Below, piece by piece: positions 20,815 through 34,257 of a stretch of 64,000 bases of DNA; position 1 is the first letter of the stretch; the number at the start of each line of letters is the position of its first letter. The translations under genes were made by a program, and so were the position numbers. The notes under the pieces are model-generated. The model saw only the letters and a list, made by a program, of their open reading frames with translations. It was not told the origin of the DNA and made no database searches. Origin of the DNA: Saxidomus purpurata (lineage: Eukaryota > Mollusca > Bivalvia > Venerida > Veneridae); contig JAFMSR010000013.1 of assembly GCA_022818135.1 (NCBI GenBank), forward strand, positions 23,520,207 through 23,584,206. Direction: 5' to 3'.

Positions 20815-20896
20815 GGTCAGTAGCAGGGCTCGATCCCAAGACTCCTAATAATTGAGAAGTTTCAGCTTCTCTAACCACTTGACCAAGGAGGAATGT
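20815..20896 (-). repeat. tRNA-derived SINE head, Ser/Leu-like
   Basis: On the minus strand an A-box-like TTGGTCAAGTGGTTAG (about 20872-20889) and a B-box-like GGGATCGAGCCC (20826-20837) have tRNA-like spacing with extra length between them, as in type II (Ser/Leu) tRNAs. Acceptor-stem pairing is poor, so this is read as a decayed SINE and not a functional tRNA gene. Confidence 0.55.
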
Positions 20897-21657
20897 CACC
20901 GTCCGTAACTTTGCCCAATATGCTGTTGTATCAAGTGGTCAGGTGTTCCACTTTAAACTATTAGACATATTGCAAAACATTTGTTCAACGGTCCTCTCCT
21001 AAGTACCAATCCTTATGATAATCTATATTTCAAGCCGAACATTTTCAGCGCCTTCAGCGTTTTGATTACCTTTAAGGGCTGTTAATATCACCGAAAACTA
21101 TGTAAATGTAAACTATGTTGTTTATTGTCTATTTCAAAATGATGATACATTCAAATGTTCATTCCGCACAAAATCTTCAACAAATTTTCTACATTCTAGT
21201 TGTTTTTGTTTCACATTGTGCCATTGCTGAACCTACTTAAGCCACATTTAAAAACCAAAACCGGCTTATCATGAAAAGGCGACATAATAAGGCATATTGA
21301 CATTCCTATACATTGTGCATCTTACCTGGAAAGATTGATGGAAGTGAAATGTAAAAAATATTGCTCTCACAATGGCTTGATAAATGTTAGTAGACGCATA
21401 ATTATCATCTTGTGTTCAGGAGTCTACTTACAAGACTTCCTCATTCTGAATAACAGTAATATGATTGAAGAAAAATCATATAAATTTACAACATTGTTTC
21501 TAATCCATATGCTTTGCCATATCATCCGTTGAGGTAATACTACATTTGTTTGTATATGAAAATCACCAGGAATGGCCATCCGTTATTTGTCAGGTAATCC
21601 ATATGTTATAAATCATTCTAACACTATTGAAAATTTCTCCTATATAGGCAAAGAAGG
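20897..21657. other. No gene seen
   Basis: Non-coding AT-rich sequence between the SINE head and the foldback element. The short open frame at 21335-21532 has no recognisable features. Confidence 0.4.
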
Positions 21658-21812
21658 ATTTGAGCGTGATATACCTATCAAGTATATCACTCTAGGCATG
21701 TCGTTTAGATGCTTCGTAATTAATCAATCACTCAGGCCTTCGTCCTTCGTGATTAGATTACTACGCATCTACACTCTACACAGTGATGTACTAACCGGTA
21801 TATCACTCAAAA
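21658..21812. mobile_element. Foldback/MITE hairpin of ~155 bp
   Basis: The left half (TTTGAGCGTGATATACC … AGATGCTTCGTAAT) is nearly the reverse complement of the right half (ATTACTACGCATCT … GGTATATCACTCAA) around a centre near 21737. Almost the whole element can fold into one imperfect hairpin. The 92-residue plus-strand frame at 21572-21850 runs through it and is not considered real. Confidence 0.75.
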
Positions 21813-22279
21813 GTAAAATCTATTTCCTAAATATTTTTTTTTCGAATTAATGTTCATGTTGTTCGGCGAAGCCGTTTTAAGCTCACCCGGAAGTTTGGAA
21901 TTCTTCAACGCCAAGGAAATGACAAGTAGAATGTATTACTTTTTTGAAATGAGAAATGAGAAATTTAAGCTGTAAGGCACCTTCTAATTGGATAATACCA
22001 ATGGTAATACACAATGAAATACTCTTGCGTTTTCAGTCTTTCTTGAACGTGTTAATAATTTAAGTACGTAAATGATTCATATCTATCAACATGATATATT
22101 GTTACAGCCAAATTAATGTTAATTATAAGTGTAGAGTATTTATAAATTCACGGCCAGTGACTAACGGTCAATATTTCTAGTAGCATATTTGATGAGAAAA
22201 ACAAGGATTACGTTTTTTGTTTCATGATATACATGTCGCGATAGATATTTAATTATTATTAGAGATAAAATTAACAATT

Positions 22280-22375
22280 CCCGGTTATCTCAGTCTGGAT
22301 ACCACTCAGTATAACAACTTTGCAACCGGAGGTATGTGGGTTCGAATCTCGGTAAAGGTTCCCCTTTTTCCTACA
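22280..22375 (+). repeat. tRNA-derived SINE remnant
   Basis: A-box-like GGTTATCTCAGTCTGGAT at 22283-22300 and a good B box, GGGTTCGAATCTC, at 22338-22350, followed by a CCCCTTTTTC tail. The A/B spacing fits a tRNA-like promoter, but the flanking stems do not pair as a tRNA. Confidence 0.65.
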
Positions 22376-24170
22376 ATGTTGCATCTGGCGCCTTCCGACA
22401 GTTTTCCTATAAGACATTTTGATATACATGGGCTTCGAAAAATCTATGGGAGAAAAAAATGTTGTGACGCACCTATATTCGAAATGGCGGCCTCCACTTC
22501 ACCCCTACCCGTTTTGAATTTCTGACATTTCAATTCACAAAGAGATCTACAATTGTATCTTCCTTAAATAAACCCGAGCAATTTCAATTGCTTGCTTGTC
22601 GTATCATGCTCTTCGATTTAGTGCCAAGTTATATTTTTGTTTTTGATGACAAATGTATCCACCATGTAAACATGTGCATTCATGAACTATGTTGTTGTTC
22701 GAGAAACGCCTTGAGTTTGATAAAGATTTGCTCTGTCTCATGTCACCGTCATGACGATAAAACATAATTCATTATTTTGCTGTAAGCAATCATACGGAAG
22801 AGTTAGAGGATTTTACGACAGACAAAGAACGTATTTCGTAAGATGTAAAGAGAAATTCGCATTTTAAAAAGTGTATTATGTCTTAACGAGCGCAGATGCC
22901 TGCTTATGTTTCTAATATCTTAATACTCAATTAAGTACTTAAAACAATATGGTATATCTTTTATTGTGCCTTTTATTGTACCAATTAACGGATAAACGAT
23001 CTATTTATCGCCAGTTTATATCAGTGGCAATCAGTTTTTTCCTTGTTGCTATTCCTCTTTAAACATTGTTTTCCTTGGAATTTTGAAATTTGTAACAGTT
23101 CATACCAGAATAATTGCGAAACTGATACATGCATTGTTTTAAACAGTTACTATAAAAATTGTGTTTGTCATTGCAACTTTTTGTGTTATAAGATTTTCAT
23201 TCATTAAAGTTGAACATCCAGTAAAACAAGTTTGCCTAGCCTTGTATGAAAACGTATTATACATTAATACAGTAGCAACTTATGTAAAATGTTTTTTTAT
23301 GCATTGACTGTAAAGCAAAGTACTAAATTCAATAATTTAAGCATTAAAACTAAATAAGAATATTTCAGTCTGCCTAAAATTAACATATGCGTATATACTA
23401 GATCATTATTATATCAAATACATCATATATGTTCCATCATTTAAGTAATTGTGAAATATAATGAGCACCTTATTGCAGAGTCAAAAGGGTTAAAATTGCG
23501 TAGGAAATGGCAGATACTGCGATGATACAGTCGATCGCCGTTATGCATGTAAAAGGAAAGCTTACATAATTGTTCTAGCATTTCAATTTTAACCACATAA
23601 TTTATTTTCTTTTTTATTTTAATCAAGTCTTTTGATTTTAAAACCATTTTGATGTACCTTTAGTGCAAAAAATATAATTATAGCGATGAAATGATTGTAC
23701 TCGCTGAATCTACAGACGGATATTTCCTATAGATGCCTTTCTAAAGAAAATTGATAAAAATTAGACTGACAAATGAGGTAATCCGGTGTATAGTTCACTA
23801 AGAGAAACAATCAGGGTTTATAATGAGATTAATTGCAAATACATTTAATAGAAACTTGTCATATATGAGTCGTGACATGACAAAACAAACATAGTGGTCA
23901 AATGACGTTATCGAGAAAACGCGACGTCAAAATCATGACGTTATATTTAATTAATACACGACGCGTGCTTTTCTAATTAGCGGTGTACAGTATATCAGAC
24001 GCGATGTTAACAAAAACAAAAATATAATGGGCGGATACAGTTTAATAAAAATATCTAGATGATGACAGATGACGGAGAGAAACTTCAGATAAAAGTTTAA
24101 TTTAAGTGTGCTACCAAAAAAATTCCACAAATCAAGTGTCAATTTTAGTTGTAATGTACTCCGGCATTGC

Positions 24171-24260
24171 AGCCGTCGTGGCGTAGTGATAGTGCGTTTG
24201 CCTCTTTCTCTTCCATGTTGATTCTATCTGGAATGAGTCTAGAACGTTTTATCTAAGTTG
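24171..24260 (+). repeat. Possible decayed tRNA-derived SINE
   Basis: GTGGCGTAGTGATAGTGCG resembles an A box. The downstream B-box position (GTTGATTCTATCT) is poor. Weak call. Confidence 0.3.
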
Positions 24261-24790
24261 TAAGAACTTGTTTCGCAATCGAGAGTACATAAATTAGTAT
24301 AAATATGTAGATCTGCCTAACAATTTTGTACCATAGATCTAAGCCTGTTTATTATCTAAGACATTTTAGTTATAATTAATTAAATATAAATACCATTGAA
24401 GTAAAAATGATAACGACTCAGTCGTCAGCCAAAATCATAAGCATGAAGGATTTACTTCAAACACTAAACTGTTTCAAGTAAAGAACTTCCGTGGCTATTT
24501 CACAGATTTACCAGTAAATACTTACACAAAAGTAATGTAAATGATGGGGTCAGCTCCTGACAGGATTCTAACAAACTACCCGGATAGTATTCAAGACCGC
24601 TACATTTAGATGCAAAATAGTGTAAAATTACAGACGCGGCACTATCACTACTATTTTAATATGTATTAGTCGATATAAAATACTTAATTCTGTAAACACG
24701 TGGTCTTTTTGTAAAAATAACCATTTATCTTGATTTGTATTTATCCTTAGTTTATATCATTCTGTTACTGCTATAAAACTAACTATGTTT

Positions 24791-24870
24791 CTGAGCAATG
24801 GTACATTTATTGAATCTCTTTAAGTTCATTCTGAGCAATGATACATTTATTGGATCTCTTTAAGTTCTTT
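24791..24870. repeat. Tandem 40-bp duplication
   Basis: Two adjacent 40-bp units beginning CTGAGCAATG (24791 and 24831) with only three differences. Confidence 0.9.
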
Positions 24871-26300
24871 GTAATCAAAAGATATATAATTGATTTCTTT
24901 TAAGTGTTAATAATTATGAATGTGATAGGAAATATATGTTACTATTCCAAATTATCTTTCTGTCAAGAATCTTCGAATCGTGTTTTATTTATTGTTGTTT
25001 AATGGTGTGCTTAAGGCACTGATAAGAGATTTTTGCGCACAAAATACATTTGTGGAAGAATGCGCATTGATTAAGAGCACATTTTTATCCAAGTGCTACT
25101 ACGTGATCTTATGTAAGAAAGGTTTAAGGTTCATACTAGAGTATGTTCCTTTACTTGCACGCTAACACAACCACTTCACTCTATTTGTACGATCATGTAT
25201 GTACGAAGAATTGCTAGTATACTTAACTTTAATTTCCAGCATTTTAAACATTTATATATTTTGGAGCTCTTTATTGTGTAAAAGAGAACATTTCTGCAGG
25301 CATTATTTAAGAAAGTATGTATGTTTGCATTATGCAGATTTTCTGTCAAATCACGAAATATCTATTTTAATGTAACAAAACTTCTAGGTTAACCTCTATG
25401 TTCTGTTTTGTGTAACTGAATATTTTATTAAAGTTTTGTGTTTTGTAAGCCTGTTATATTGCAAAGTGATTTTTACAGCTTTGTAGTTTAGTTTCAGTGT
25501 TCAATATACTATTAATTTAAACATTTGTCTTTTTAACCAGGCGTTCTAATCTATGATATGCTTTGATATTAAAACCACTTTAGTCTCACTGGCAAATAAC
25601 TGAAGTTGTACCATTGCATATGCAATTTAGTATTAAACAATAAATTAAAAACAATAATATGTAGTCTTATACAAAAATGAAAGTTTTGAACAAACGGTTG
25701 ACACAGCATGTTACTGGTGAAGTAAAACGTATTTCGTATTATGCTAGCAACCTTCAGCTAGATTGGACACTGATTTTTTGAGAATGTTTAAATTAAATGT
25801 CATAGGGTTAAATATACATGTATCAAAAGATACATATTTAACTTACTGGTGCCTCGCCTTACACGCATCAGTTCATTCATAAAAATAGTATAAAGTCAAT
25901 GAATTGTAATAAATGATCCCGGAAAAATGACAGTCATATCTCAATAAAACATGCATGTATAATTCGTATAAGCTCTGTATTCAAAGTAATGTCAGCCGTT
26001 GTACAATTTAATGACTTATATCATTTGTCAAGTTTTTGAAAAGGCTTTTGAACTTTAGTTTGAATTAATTTGACAAACCCTTAATGTTAATTTCTTAGAA
26101 CAATTGCAACATTCATGACATAAATGTGTCTTGTTCGTGTTGCGTTTAAATCAATAGGTCTTAATGGATCTTCTATCCTTATAGGTTTACACACGCGCTT
26201 TATATCGTATTTTGAAATCCATTCTTTGTTTAATTTCGGAAATAATGGTAGTTTTATATCAAGATATATGTTGAGACCAAAACATAATTATACCTTAATC

Positions 26301-29300
26301 AAAACATATGCAACTGGTTTAATATAATAGAAGACAGCTGGGGTGTACAGTATCTGCAGGTCTGAAACATATTAATACTTAATAAAACATTTTATTAAAC
26401 AGGCATGTGAATAATATCACTTTTAATGCATTTTAACTCTATCTTATTCTTTGTCCTTCTGTCAAACGGAAAATATGTAATGGTGACCACTTCAAAGTCA
26501 AAGTCATTCCAAGGTCAAAATACCCCAAAAACATGATAATTCTAAATTAATTTTTCACTCAATTTGTTTTTTTTAAACGATAGTAATATTGTTAGTTGCT
26601 TACTATTTCAATCTAATGATATTTAATTATAAATAGTACCCTGATACAACCTGTTTTATATCGGTTCATGTGTGCAAAGATGGCCGCATTAATTACCTGT
26701 TGCGATATAATGATTTAATGTTCAAATAAGAAAATCAATTGGTAAATTTAGTGTGCTGGATTTTATTAAGCAAATAACGAACACTATATTGATATTCAAT
26801 ATTGATCTCTTCAGGTCAGTGTCAAGGTCATGTCAACGTTAATATGTAAAAGCTCCATCAAAATTGAAATTTCTTCTGTATTTTCCCATACCTTTTACCA
26901 ATATTCTGTAAAGTGAAATCAAACTAGTTCCGTGCATACTATATACCTTATTTCATTTAAATTACATTTTAGTGTGTATCCAGATTTTATCAAGACAGTA
27001 ATCATTATTATAAACAGATTATTCCATGAAGGTTGCCATAATTTATCAAATTGGTGAACATGTGTCTTTTTAGAAAGACAATGCTTACATTTGCACAAAC
27101 ATACCGGGGTAAATTATGTCATAATAAACATCAATTTGATGCAACACTGACCACTTTATGCTATAGGCTGAAACAGGGTCAAAATACAAAAATATCCCAC
27201 ATTTTCCTCCCTTTTCAAATATAAGATCTTACAAATTTTAGCGTGGCTAACATATCTATAATAAGCCGTTTTGCTTATTGTATTTGTACTTTACTTAAAA
27301 GACTCTTTACCCACCATTAAAAAACCAAGTCAGTAAAGTACCCTATGATAAACATTATTTAAAGTATTCTTTGATAGGACATTGCTGAGCAAGGCAGTGG
27401 CTGATTAAAATTATCTCCTCAAAAAAAAGCTAAGCTATGTTTTAGTCAGGTTGTATGGGTAAATCCAGTAGAATGGCAGAGGTGCATACGCATTTTCATG
27501 TCAGTATTACATCTGATGAACACACTAAGACCACTGAGACTGGGTCGTCTGATAATCTTGATCCTAATTGATTTAATTTACGAAAGCAGCGTTTGAAAAA
27601 CTTATTTGAATTATCAAAATGACCTTTGTGGTGCATTTCAGCGAACAACCAAATTTTTGAGATACCCTGTAACGAACATTTCAGAAATCCTTGCATTTTT
27701 AAATCAAGATTTCTTCCTATTTAAGTGAACAGTTTTGTTTTCTAAGATATAAGATTTCTCCACTTGTTCAGTGTTATAATACTTAAGTCTCGACTTCTTG
27801 TTTCACATTCTATCACAAACATTTAATGTGTTTTCATAGATTCATAAAATCAAGCATTATGGAATTCGTTATACAATATGTTTTTTGAGATTATTAAAAG
27901 AATTCTCTAAAACCTTCCTTCGCTAAATATAATTGTGCTAATACATAAAAATAGTCAACGTTATTATGTTCTTTTTGTTTTGCCCAGACCTTTAAGCGCA
28001 GAGCTCTCTTTGACTTTTAAATTGAAATCTGACACTGTTCAAATCAAGAAACAAGCAAAACTGGACCTTAAATGTGAAAATTGTCACAAATAATCTTATC
28101 TGGAATTTGAAATAATTTAAGCCTATGTGTAAAAACGTTTCAAACTTTGTTTCACGTTTGTCGAAAGCTGTTTCATGCGAGGTACAATTATTTCATATTT
28201 ATGACATTTTTCACATTTTGTGATTCGTCCTACTACAAATATCAAAAAGATATACTGATTTCAGCAGTTTAATATAGTTTTCAATACTGAAGCTCAGATA
28301 ATGTAACTAGAATCATGTTTTGTCCTTTTCGGATGGTCCTACGTCGCATGTATGTTGGCAAATATTTCTAATTTTGCTACCAAATGAATATGAATATATC
28401 AAGAAATTTCAAACTAGTGTCATAACATTTATTTATCACTTTTTATAAGGTCTACCCATGAATGTGTTTTTTTTGGTCTATGGTGGACAATTTTAAAGTG
28501 TCTCAGATTCAGTACCAAAACGAAGGTGGAGACAACTGATTCATCCGAAAAATGTCCCAGGAAGGTGAATTTGAACATATCAAGATGTTATAAAACCATT
28601 TACTTGAATATGTTATTGTCGTTTTTTAAATATCATGTCCTTTTGAGTATTTTAACAAACGTTTGGATAAAGTGTACAACAAAAAGGTTTATTGCAGAAC
28701 AACATACACACTTGTTCAAAACATCAGAGAGAGTGACTGTATTTAATTCAATGTTCATTCAATAGCATGCCAGATAAAGAATTCTGCTTCCATCCCATTA
28801 TTTCTGAAAACAAATTTTCTCTATGTCCTCTATTTATCTAAGCAGTGATATATACCTTATGTCATTGTTTACGGTGGCAACTGTTTTGCAGAGAGACAAA
28901 AACCTGTGAGGACATTTGTTAAAACACAGTTCATGGTGAGGACATCTGTGGAACATAATATCATTCTGTGGACTGTTTCAATAGTACAATTCCAAATGAC
29001 AACTGCATTTATCTATAATGTAAAGTTGCTCAGATGCAGCATTATAATATGAAGAAATATTTCTTTCAAAGCGCCGGGGATGTGGATGAATGATTTGAGG
29101 CTTTCAATCCACACTTCGAACCATGATTCTTAGATGTCAAATATACTATAGAAAGTATCAATGAAGGTTGTCATAAAAATACATCTTTCAAAAACACATA
29201 ACAATAAAATGAAAACACTTCATTTTAGAAGACAATAGTAAATTGTAGATAGCAATGTTGTTCGAACTTGATGCACTTAATATCTCGTTAAGATACTATG

Positions 29301-30088
29301 GTACTATGTCTAAGGTATAATTGTACTTTTTAGAGTATAAGTTATTAAAACAATCTGTTAATACAAATAAGTTATATCCCTGCAAATGATAGCCTTGATT
29401 ACATGATTACATGCTGACGTTAGAATTGTCAATTGAAGCGGGAAAGTTTTTATTCAACAAGTACGTTCTTCAAGTCAATTTCTTATGTAACCGACTAATT
29501 ACAAAAGTGAAAATAAGTTCTCCTAGAAACGCGATCAAAGAAGGTGAGCACTTTTGCGATATAGCAATTATGTTAACTGTAGAATATCACAGAACCACGT
29601 TTGATTTCAGTGTCATTCACATGAACTTATCTGCCTAACATTATTCTTCGTCACGAAGAAACGAGAAGAAAAACATAAAGTTAACTTAATTTTTTTAGTG
29701 AAGACACTTAGTACATTACATCTAACACATGTTCCCACTAATATTCAGAATAAAGTGGAAGTCGGCAAGACATGGCGCATTCCATTTGCAGTAACAAACC
29801 ATGACTTGATAATGTCAAAATCATCCAAGAGTGTTTTATTAACTTAAATTACGAATTCATTTGAACTGGCAGGATTGACATTTTCTCCCTAAACGTTTTA
29901 TTGTATTTTTACGGGGATGTCACGCATCTATGCCAGACAAAACACAGAGAAACAACAATGTAAATTATCGTATTAGATATTCAATTACAATCCGTATGAT
30001 ATAACCGAAGCTGATTTAAATTCTACTTTGGGATAAAAAAATTTGAAGTTATGGTAAGCTTTGTCATAGAAAAATGATATATACATTT
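26301..30088. other. No gene seen
   Basis: 3.8 kb of AT-rich sequence. Short 'aaggtcaaa'/'gtcaaggtcatg' words near 26500 and 26820 hint at old bivalve repeats, but no unit can be delimited. Open frames here are short and featureless. Confidence 0.4.
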
Positions 30089-30369
30089 GTTACAAGTTAT
30101 TTTTAAATCAATCAATGTATGACAAAGTTGTAGTCCGGACACGAATGTTGCATATATACAGGATTCCATTACCTTCAAACTCTAAGTGTGACCTTGACCT
30201 TTGAGGTAGGGACGTGGGTCTTGCACGCGACACGTTGTCTTTATGTGCTAGACATTTGTGCCAAGTTATTCTAAAATCCTTCAATGCATGACAAAGTTAT
30301 AGTCCGGACACGAATGTGTGCATATATACAGGATTCCAATGTGACCTTGACCTATGAGGTAGGGACGTA
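30089..30369 (+). repeat. Two tandem copies of a bivalve-type repeat, ~169-bp period
   Basis: 'gacaaagttgtagtccgg' at 30121 recurs at 30290 as 'gacaaagttatagtccgg'. Each copy is followed by 'acacgaatgt', 'gcatatatacaggattcc', 'gtgaccttgacct' and 'gaggtagggacgt'. The second copy lacks about 18 bases before the 'gtgaccttgacct' word. Confidence 0.8.
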
Positions 30370-31669
30370 TTTTGTATGTTAGTGTTCAGCTTACATCAAA
30401 ACATGATCACTGCTTAGACATCAAATATAAAACAGATAAACATAAACTTGGATGCTCTTTCTTTAGGAAGATAAAGCCAACGCTCATGTTACCTACAATA
30501 TACATATGCCGGAAACAAATATTAAATTACTTACGCGAGTGTCCATTAAGAAATCGACGATGTGTCTTTCTAACAGTAAACGTTCCTTAGGATGTAAGAG
30601 GCAAATTCGGGGAAATTTCCTTTTAGTTGTCATATTATCATTTGAAACAAAATAGCTGATTGATATAACACTTCTTCTGTCTTTACTATATTCTAGAAAT
30701 GGGAGGGATATCCAAGGTTTCTGAAATAATAACATTTCACGTTTAACACAACGGTAACCAACATTAAAACAATCAAGAGCTGGGCAATTTTCACTACAAA
30801 AGACTACATTTACGTTAAAAAGTAATCAAACAAAAACAATGGACTATTTCTGACATGTTCGCTGTATATGCACAAACATCAAAGGTTCTGTCAAGTATCG
30901 GAGAGTACAATAAAATAAATATCACTGTCAACGTACACACAGAACTAATAATTTCGGAAAAAGTAATTATTATAAAATTATCCTATTCGTTGCTATAAGA
31001 AATATTATATTATAATCATTTATAAATATTTTAATCCTAACTTGATTCGATTAAAATAAACCTATATTACTGTGTGAAAAAATACGTCCTTCATTTCAAT
31101 CTAAATTTTTAACGCAGTCGCAGTGATGGCACAAACAAGAGCAGACAGACATGTTATAGGAATGGAGGTTGCACATTATAACAACATAAGACATTTCTAA
31201 CAATAAATTTATGCAACAGTAATGTAATTTTAAACCCTTATTCTCTATAAATGTAAATAATGACTTGATCTAAGAAGCTCTACGTGTTAACAAACTAATA
31301 TTGTATTAAAGCATTAGATCGTGTGTATCACAAGCGATACATAATTCTCATTTTCTTCAATGATCTAATCATATTAGAAAACATCATTCAGTAAAAACAT
31401 TTCCGTGTAACCATAAGTACTGTTAATAGTTTATAATATCAACTACAGAATTGAGTCAGCTTGTTAAACAGAGTTCATACAAAAAGCATACGTATTCTGC
31501 CACATTGCTTCCTTTCGTATAGACCGATCATAATCAAATGTTTATTGGGCTGAATCTGTGAACCTAGGATTTAGTTTTTATATTGTTTCATTCTTACATT
31601 AGTAAAAAATGTGGCATTCTATATGGCAAATATGTGTCACACACCCATCCTAATGATTTAAATGACATA
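30370..31669. other. No gene seen
   Basis: AT-rich non-coding sequence. An 80-residue minus-strand frame with a true ATG (30493-30735) has no recognisable domain or splice context and is not called. Confidence 0.4.
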
Positions 31670-32790
31670 CATATTTGACAAGACGCATCGTCTTATGGCC
31701 CTCTACCAAGATTGTTTGAAGCATGACAACGGGTCAAAATTGACCGCGCCCTTTGGTCATCGGTTTTTAAAAAAGGCTTACATTAGAATTTTACAATATT
31801 TCTTATCTCAAACCACAAGGCATAGAGATAACGTATTTGGCAGGTAGCATTGCCTAATGGTATTCTACCAATATCTTTTAAAATCATGATCCCCGGTCTA
31901 AATCGACTCCTCCCCTTGGCTATCTTTATGTAACATCGAGATATATAGAATTTCTTCTCTCAGACCACAAGGCCCGGGGTCACTGCATCTTCTAACCTAT
32001 TATCTTGTTTAATCCAGCTCACCTGAGCATATCAGGTCAGAGCAGTTATGGAAATATGTTCTAGTTCTGTGAGAAAGGTTGGGGCATCCGTGGACACAAT
32101 TCTATTTCATATAAGATTCAAAATCGGTGAAACGTTAACTGCGTCAAATAATGCGAGTGATCTGCAGTCGGTACGTTATATATCATGTTTCTGAATGTTG
32201 GCAAACACCAATATACAACACTATATTCTGTGTTAATGGCAGATAAGCATATTGTGGACCTCTATCAAGATTTGGCAGACAGCATTACCAAATGATCCTC
32301 TACCAAAATTGTCCAAGTCATGACATCCATTCTTAATCAACCCCGCCTCAGAGGCAATTTGAGTTCACACTGAAAAATATAGCCCGACAATCTAAAGGAA
32401 ACATAGAGCGTAGAAAAGTAGCATTGCCTAGTGGCCCTGTACCCAGATGTGCAAATTATACCCCTTCGGTCAAAGTTGACCCGGCCTCGACTGACTTACA
32501 TGTACAGTGTTGGTTTAGAGCACATGAGCACATCAGGTTAGTAAGGGCAAAGTAATTGAAATCTACTCCTGGTTTGTGACAGAAGTGGAACAAGGGGGCA
32601 TCCGTATTCTTACTTATGTAAGAGTCATGCATTGTGAAACATTACTACGTCTTATAATGTGAGTGAAATTGTGGTGAAATTTAACAGTATATGTTGATGA
32701 ATGTTGGAAATCACCATTAAACAACATTTTGACAAAAAGACTAATGCTTAGCCTATCGTCTGTGTTAATGGAAGATAAGCCATTCACGAC
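31670..32790 (+). repeat. Diverged tandem array of a bivalve-type repeat
   Basis: Four copies of a block built around 'ggccctctaccaagattg' and 'ggtcaaaattgaccgcgcc' occur at about 31675, 31845, 32275 and 32415. Two larger units, each running from a 'gagca(t/c)atcaggt' word through 'ggggcatccg' to 'ctgtgttaatgg(c/a)agataagc', lie at about 32020-32260 and 32510-32790. That makes a period of about 500 bp. Confidence 0.7.
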
Positions 32791-33427
32791 AGAATGTCTA
32801 TTGTTGTGGCCAAACAGCTTTACGATCCGTAGTTGCGTTTAACCTAACGATCTGTCCGATATTTTATTTGGTTTGCCAAGTAGGAAAAAGATATTATTTA
32901 CCAAATATCTAATTCTGTTTTTTAATCAACCAATTTTTCATTTAAAAACAATGGAAAATCCTCCGGAATTACTGCCGCCATAAAATAATCCGAGAAGATG
33001 AACATCTAAATTTGATTTTTGTAATCAGAACGATAATAAAACCATTCCCTGTTTTAAATTTACACATTTTAAGACCGCATGAAGTCATGCAAAACAGAAG
33101 AACACTCGTGCAATAAAAAAGTTTTGGAGGCAATATGTCTGCTTTTGTTTCTTTAGTACGTTTAAGTGATATCTAACAAAAACATTCATTTGAGAGTTGT
33201 AAGTTACGTTTGCAACACAACTGCATATTGTTTTGCCTTAATACGCTGGTGTGCTAACTTTTAGCGAAACACGTCATAATCACTTGAATCACATTGATTT
33301 ATGACGGGGGTTTTCTTCAAAACAATGATATAAACTGCTTACAAAGTTTGAATTTTGTCGAACATTGAGATACTTTTCGGCTTTGAAGGAATAGTTTACA
33401 CTTGCCTTAGGATTTAGGTTCCCAATC
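32791..33427. other. No gene seen
   Basis: AT-rich non-coding spacer without recognisable structure. Confidence 0.4.
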
Positions 33428-33571
33428 TTTATGAAATGTATTTGCACAGCTATGAATCAACAACAGCGTTTTATGGAACAAAAAAACAAAAATAATATCA
33501 AACAGGGAATGCCACATACCAAAAACGCAGCCCCCCAAACGAGCCCCATAGCCCCCAGAAGTACACCACGG

Positions 33572-33624
<53 letters not shown>

Positions 33625-33640
33625 TACCAACACACACTTT
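33428..33640 (+). repeat. Microsatellite-linked dispersed repeat, copy 1, with (AC)n
   Basis: Shares 'aataatatcaaacaggga', 'atgccac(a/g)taccaaaaac', 'gagcccca(t/c)agc' and a terminal 'acactaccaacacac' with 43380-43578. A (AC)n tract lies at the same internal position (33572-33619 here). Short frames on both strands reflect this repeat. Confidence 0.8.
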
Positions 33641-33700
33641 TTATTCTTGAGATAATTTTGAAAGAATTACATGTCGAAAGTCCACAACATCTAGGTGGAT

Positions 33701-33764
33701 ACTGTTCTATGCTAACAAGTGTACAGAATATGACTGTTCTATGCTAACAAGTGTACAGAATATG
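33701..33764. repeat. Perfect tandem 32-bp duplication
   Basis: Two identical adjacent units (33701-33732 and 33733-33764) starting ACTGTTCTATGC. The lack of differences marks a very recent duplication. Confidence 0.95.
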
Positions 33765-33985
33765 AACAAAAGTATTACATGTGGTGTTTATACGTTATTC
33801 AAAAGCATAATTCTCAACAGCAACATCTGTAGGCAGTTATTTTTAATTAGTCGGCATTACAATGTTTAATTCTTCAACCATTGCGCTTTAAAAAAAACTT
33901 AAGTAGTCTATATTTCTTTCACAATTCATTATAAAAAGCATATAATTATATAGACTGAACTTAAATACAGTTTCTAATACAAACG

Positions 33986-34031
33986 GGTGTGTGTTGTGTG
34001 TGTGTGTTGTGTGTGTGTGTGTGTGTGTGTT
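33986..34031. repeat. (GT)n microsatellite with TTGT interruptions
   Basis: A GT dinucleotide tract interrupted twice. A G-run (34064-34071) lies 33 bases downstream. Confidence 0.95.
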
Positions 34032-34257
34032 GACAATATGCAATTCTTGCTGGGCTTTTTTGGGGGGGGGTTTTGGGGGTTTATGAACATTCTTTTCCCA
34101 AGTCACAATAGAAACATGAACATTCTTCCCAGGTCGATCGTTTCTATCACTAGTAACACGATAATCTTTAAATTAGTGTAACAAAGTTCCGACTGAATTT
34201 CAGAACATCAATTAAATTCAGAGACTTTTGAAATTCAAAATTGCCTTTGAAACTCAA

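Larger units (their letters stand above)
21870..26300. repeat. Third, more diverged copy of the segmental cluster
   Basis: 21870-22260 aligns with 9960-10260 (ending in the 'acggtcaatatttc' region). 25900-26260 aligns with 10660-11030, including 'cagtcatatctcaat(a)aaac' and 'attttgaaatccat'. The intervening 3.6 kb is only about 0.4 kb in the 7656-11090 copy. Part of that extra block (23760-25200) recurs at 38500-39790. No intact gene is seen. Confidence 0.55.

Noticed and set aside
21572..21850. 92-codon plus-strand frame
   Set aside because: More than half of it is the foldback hairpin, and the rest has no recognisable feature.
22280..22375. A functional tRNA gene
   Set aside because: A and B boxes are tRNA-like, but acceptor and anticodon stems do not pair, so it is a SINE remnant.
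33407..34181. Thr/His and Cys/Val repeat frames
   Set aside because: They are translations of the (AC)n and (GT)n microsatellites.
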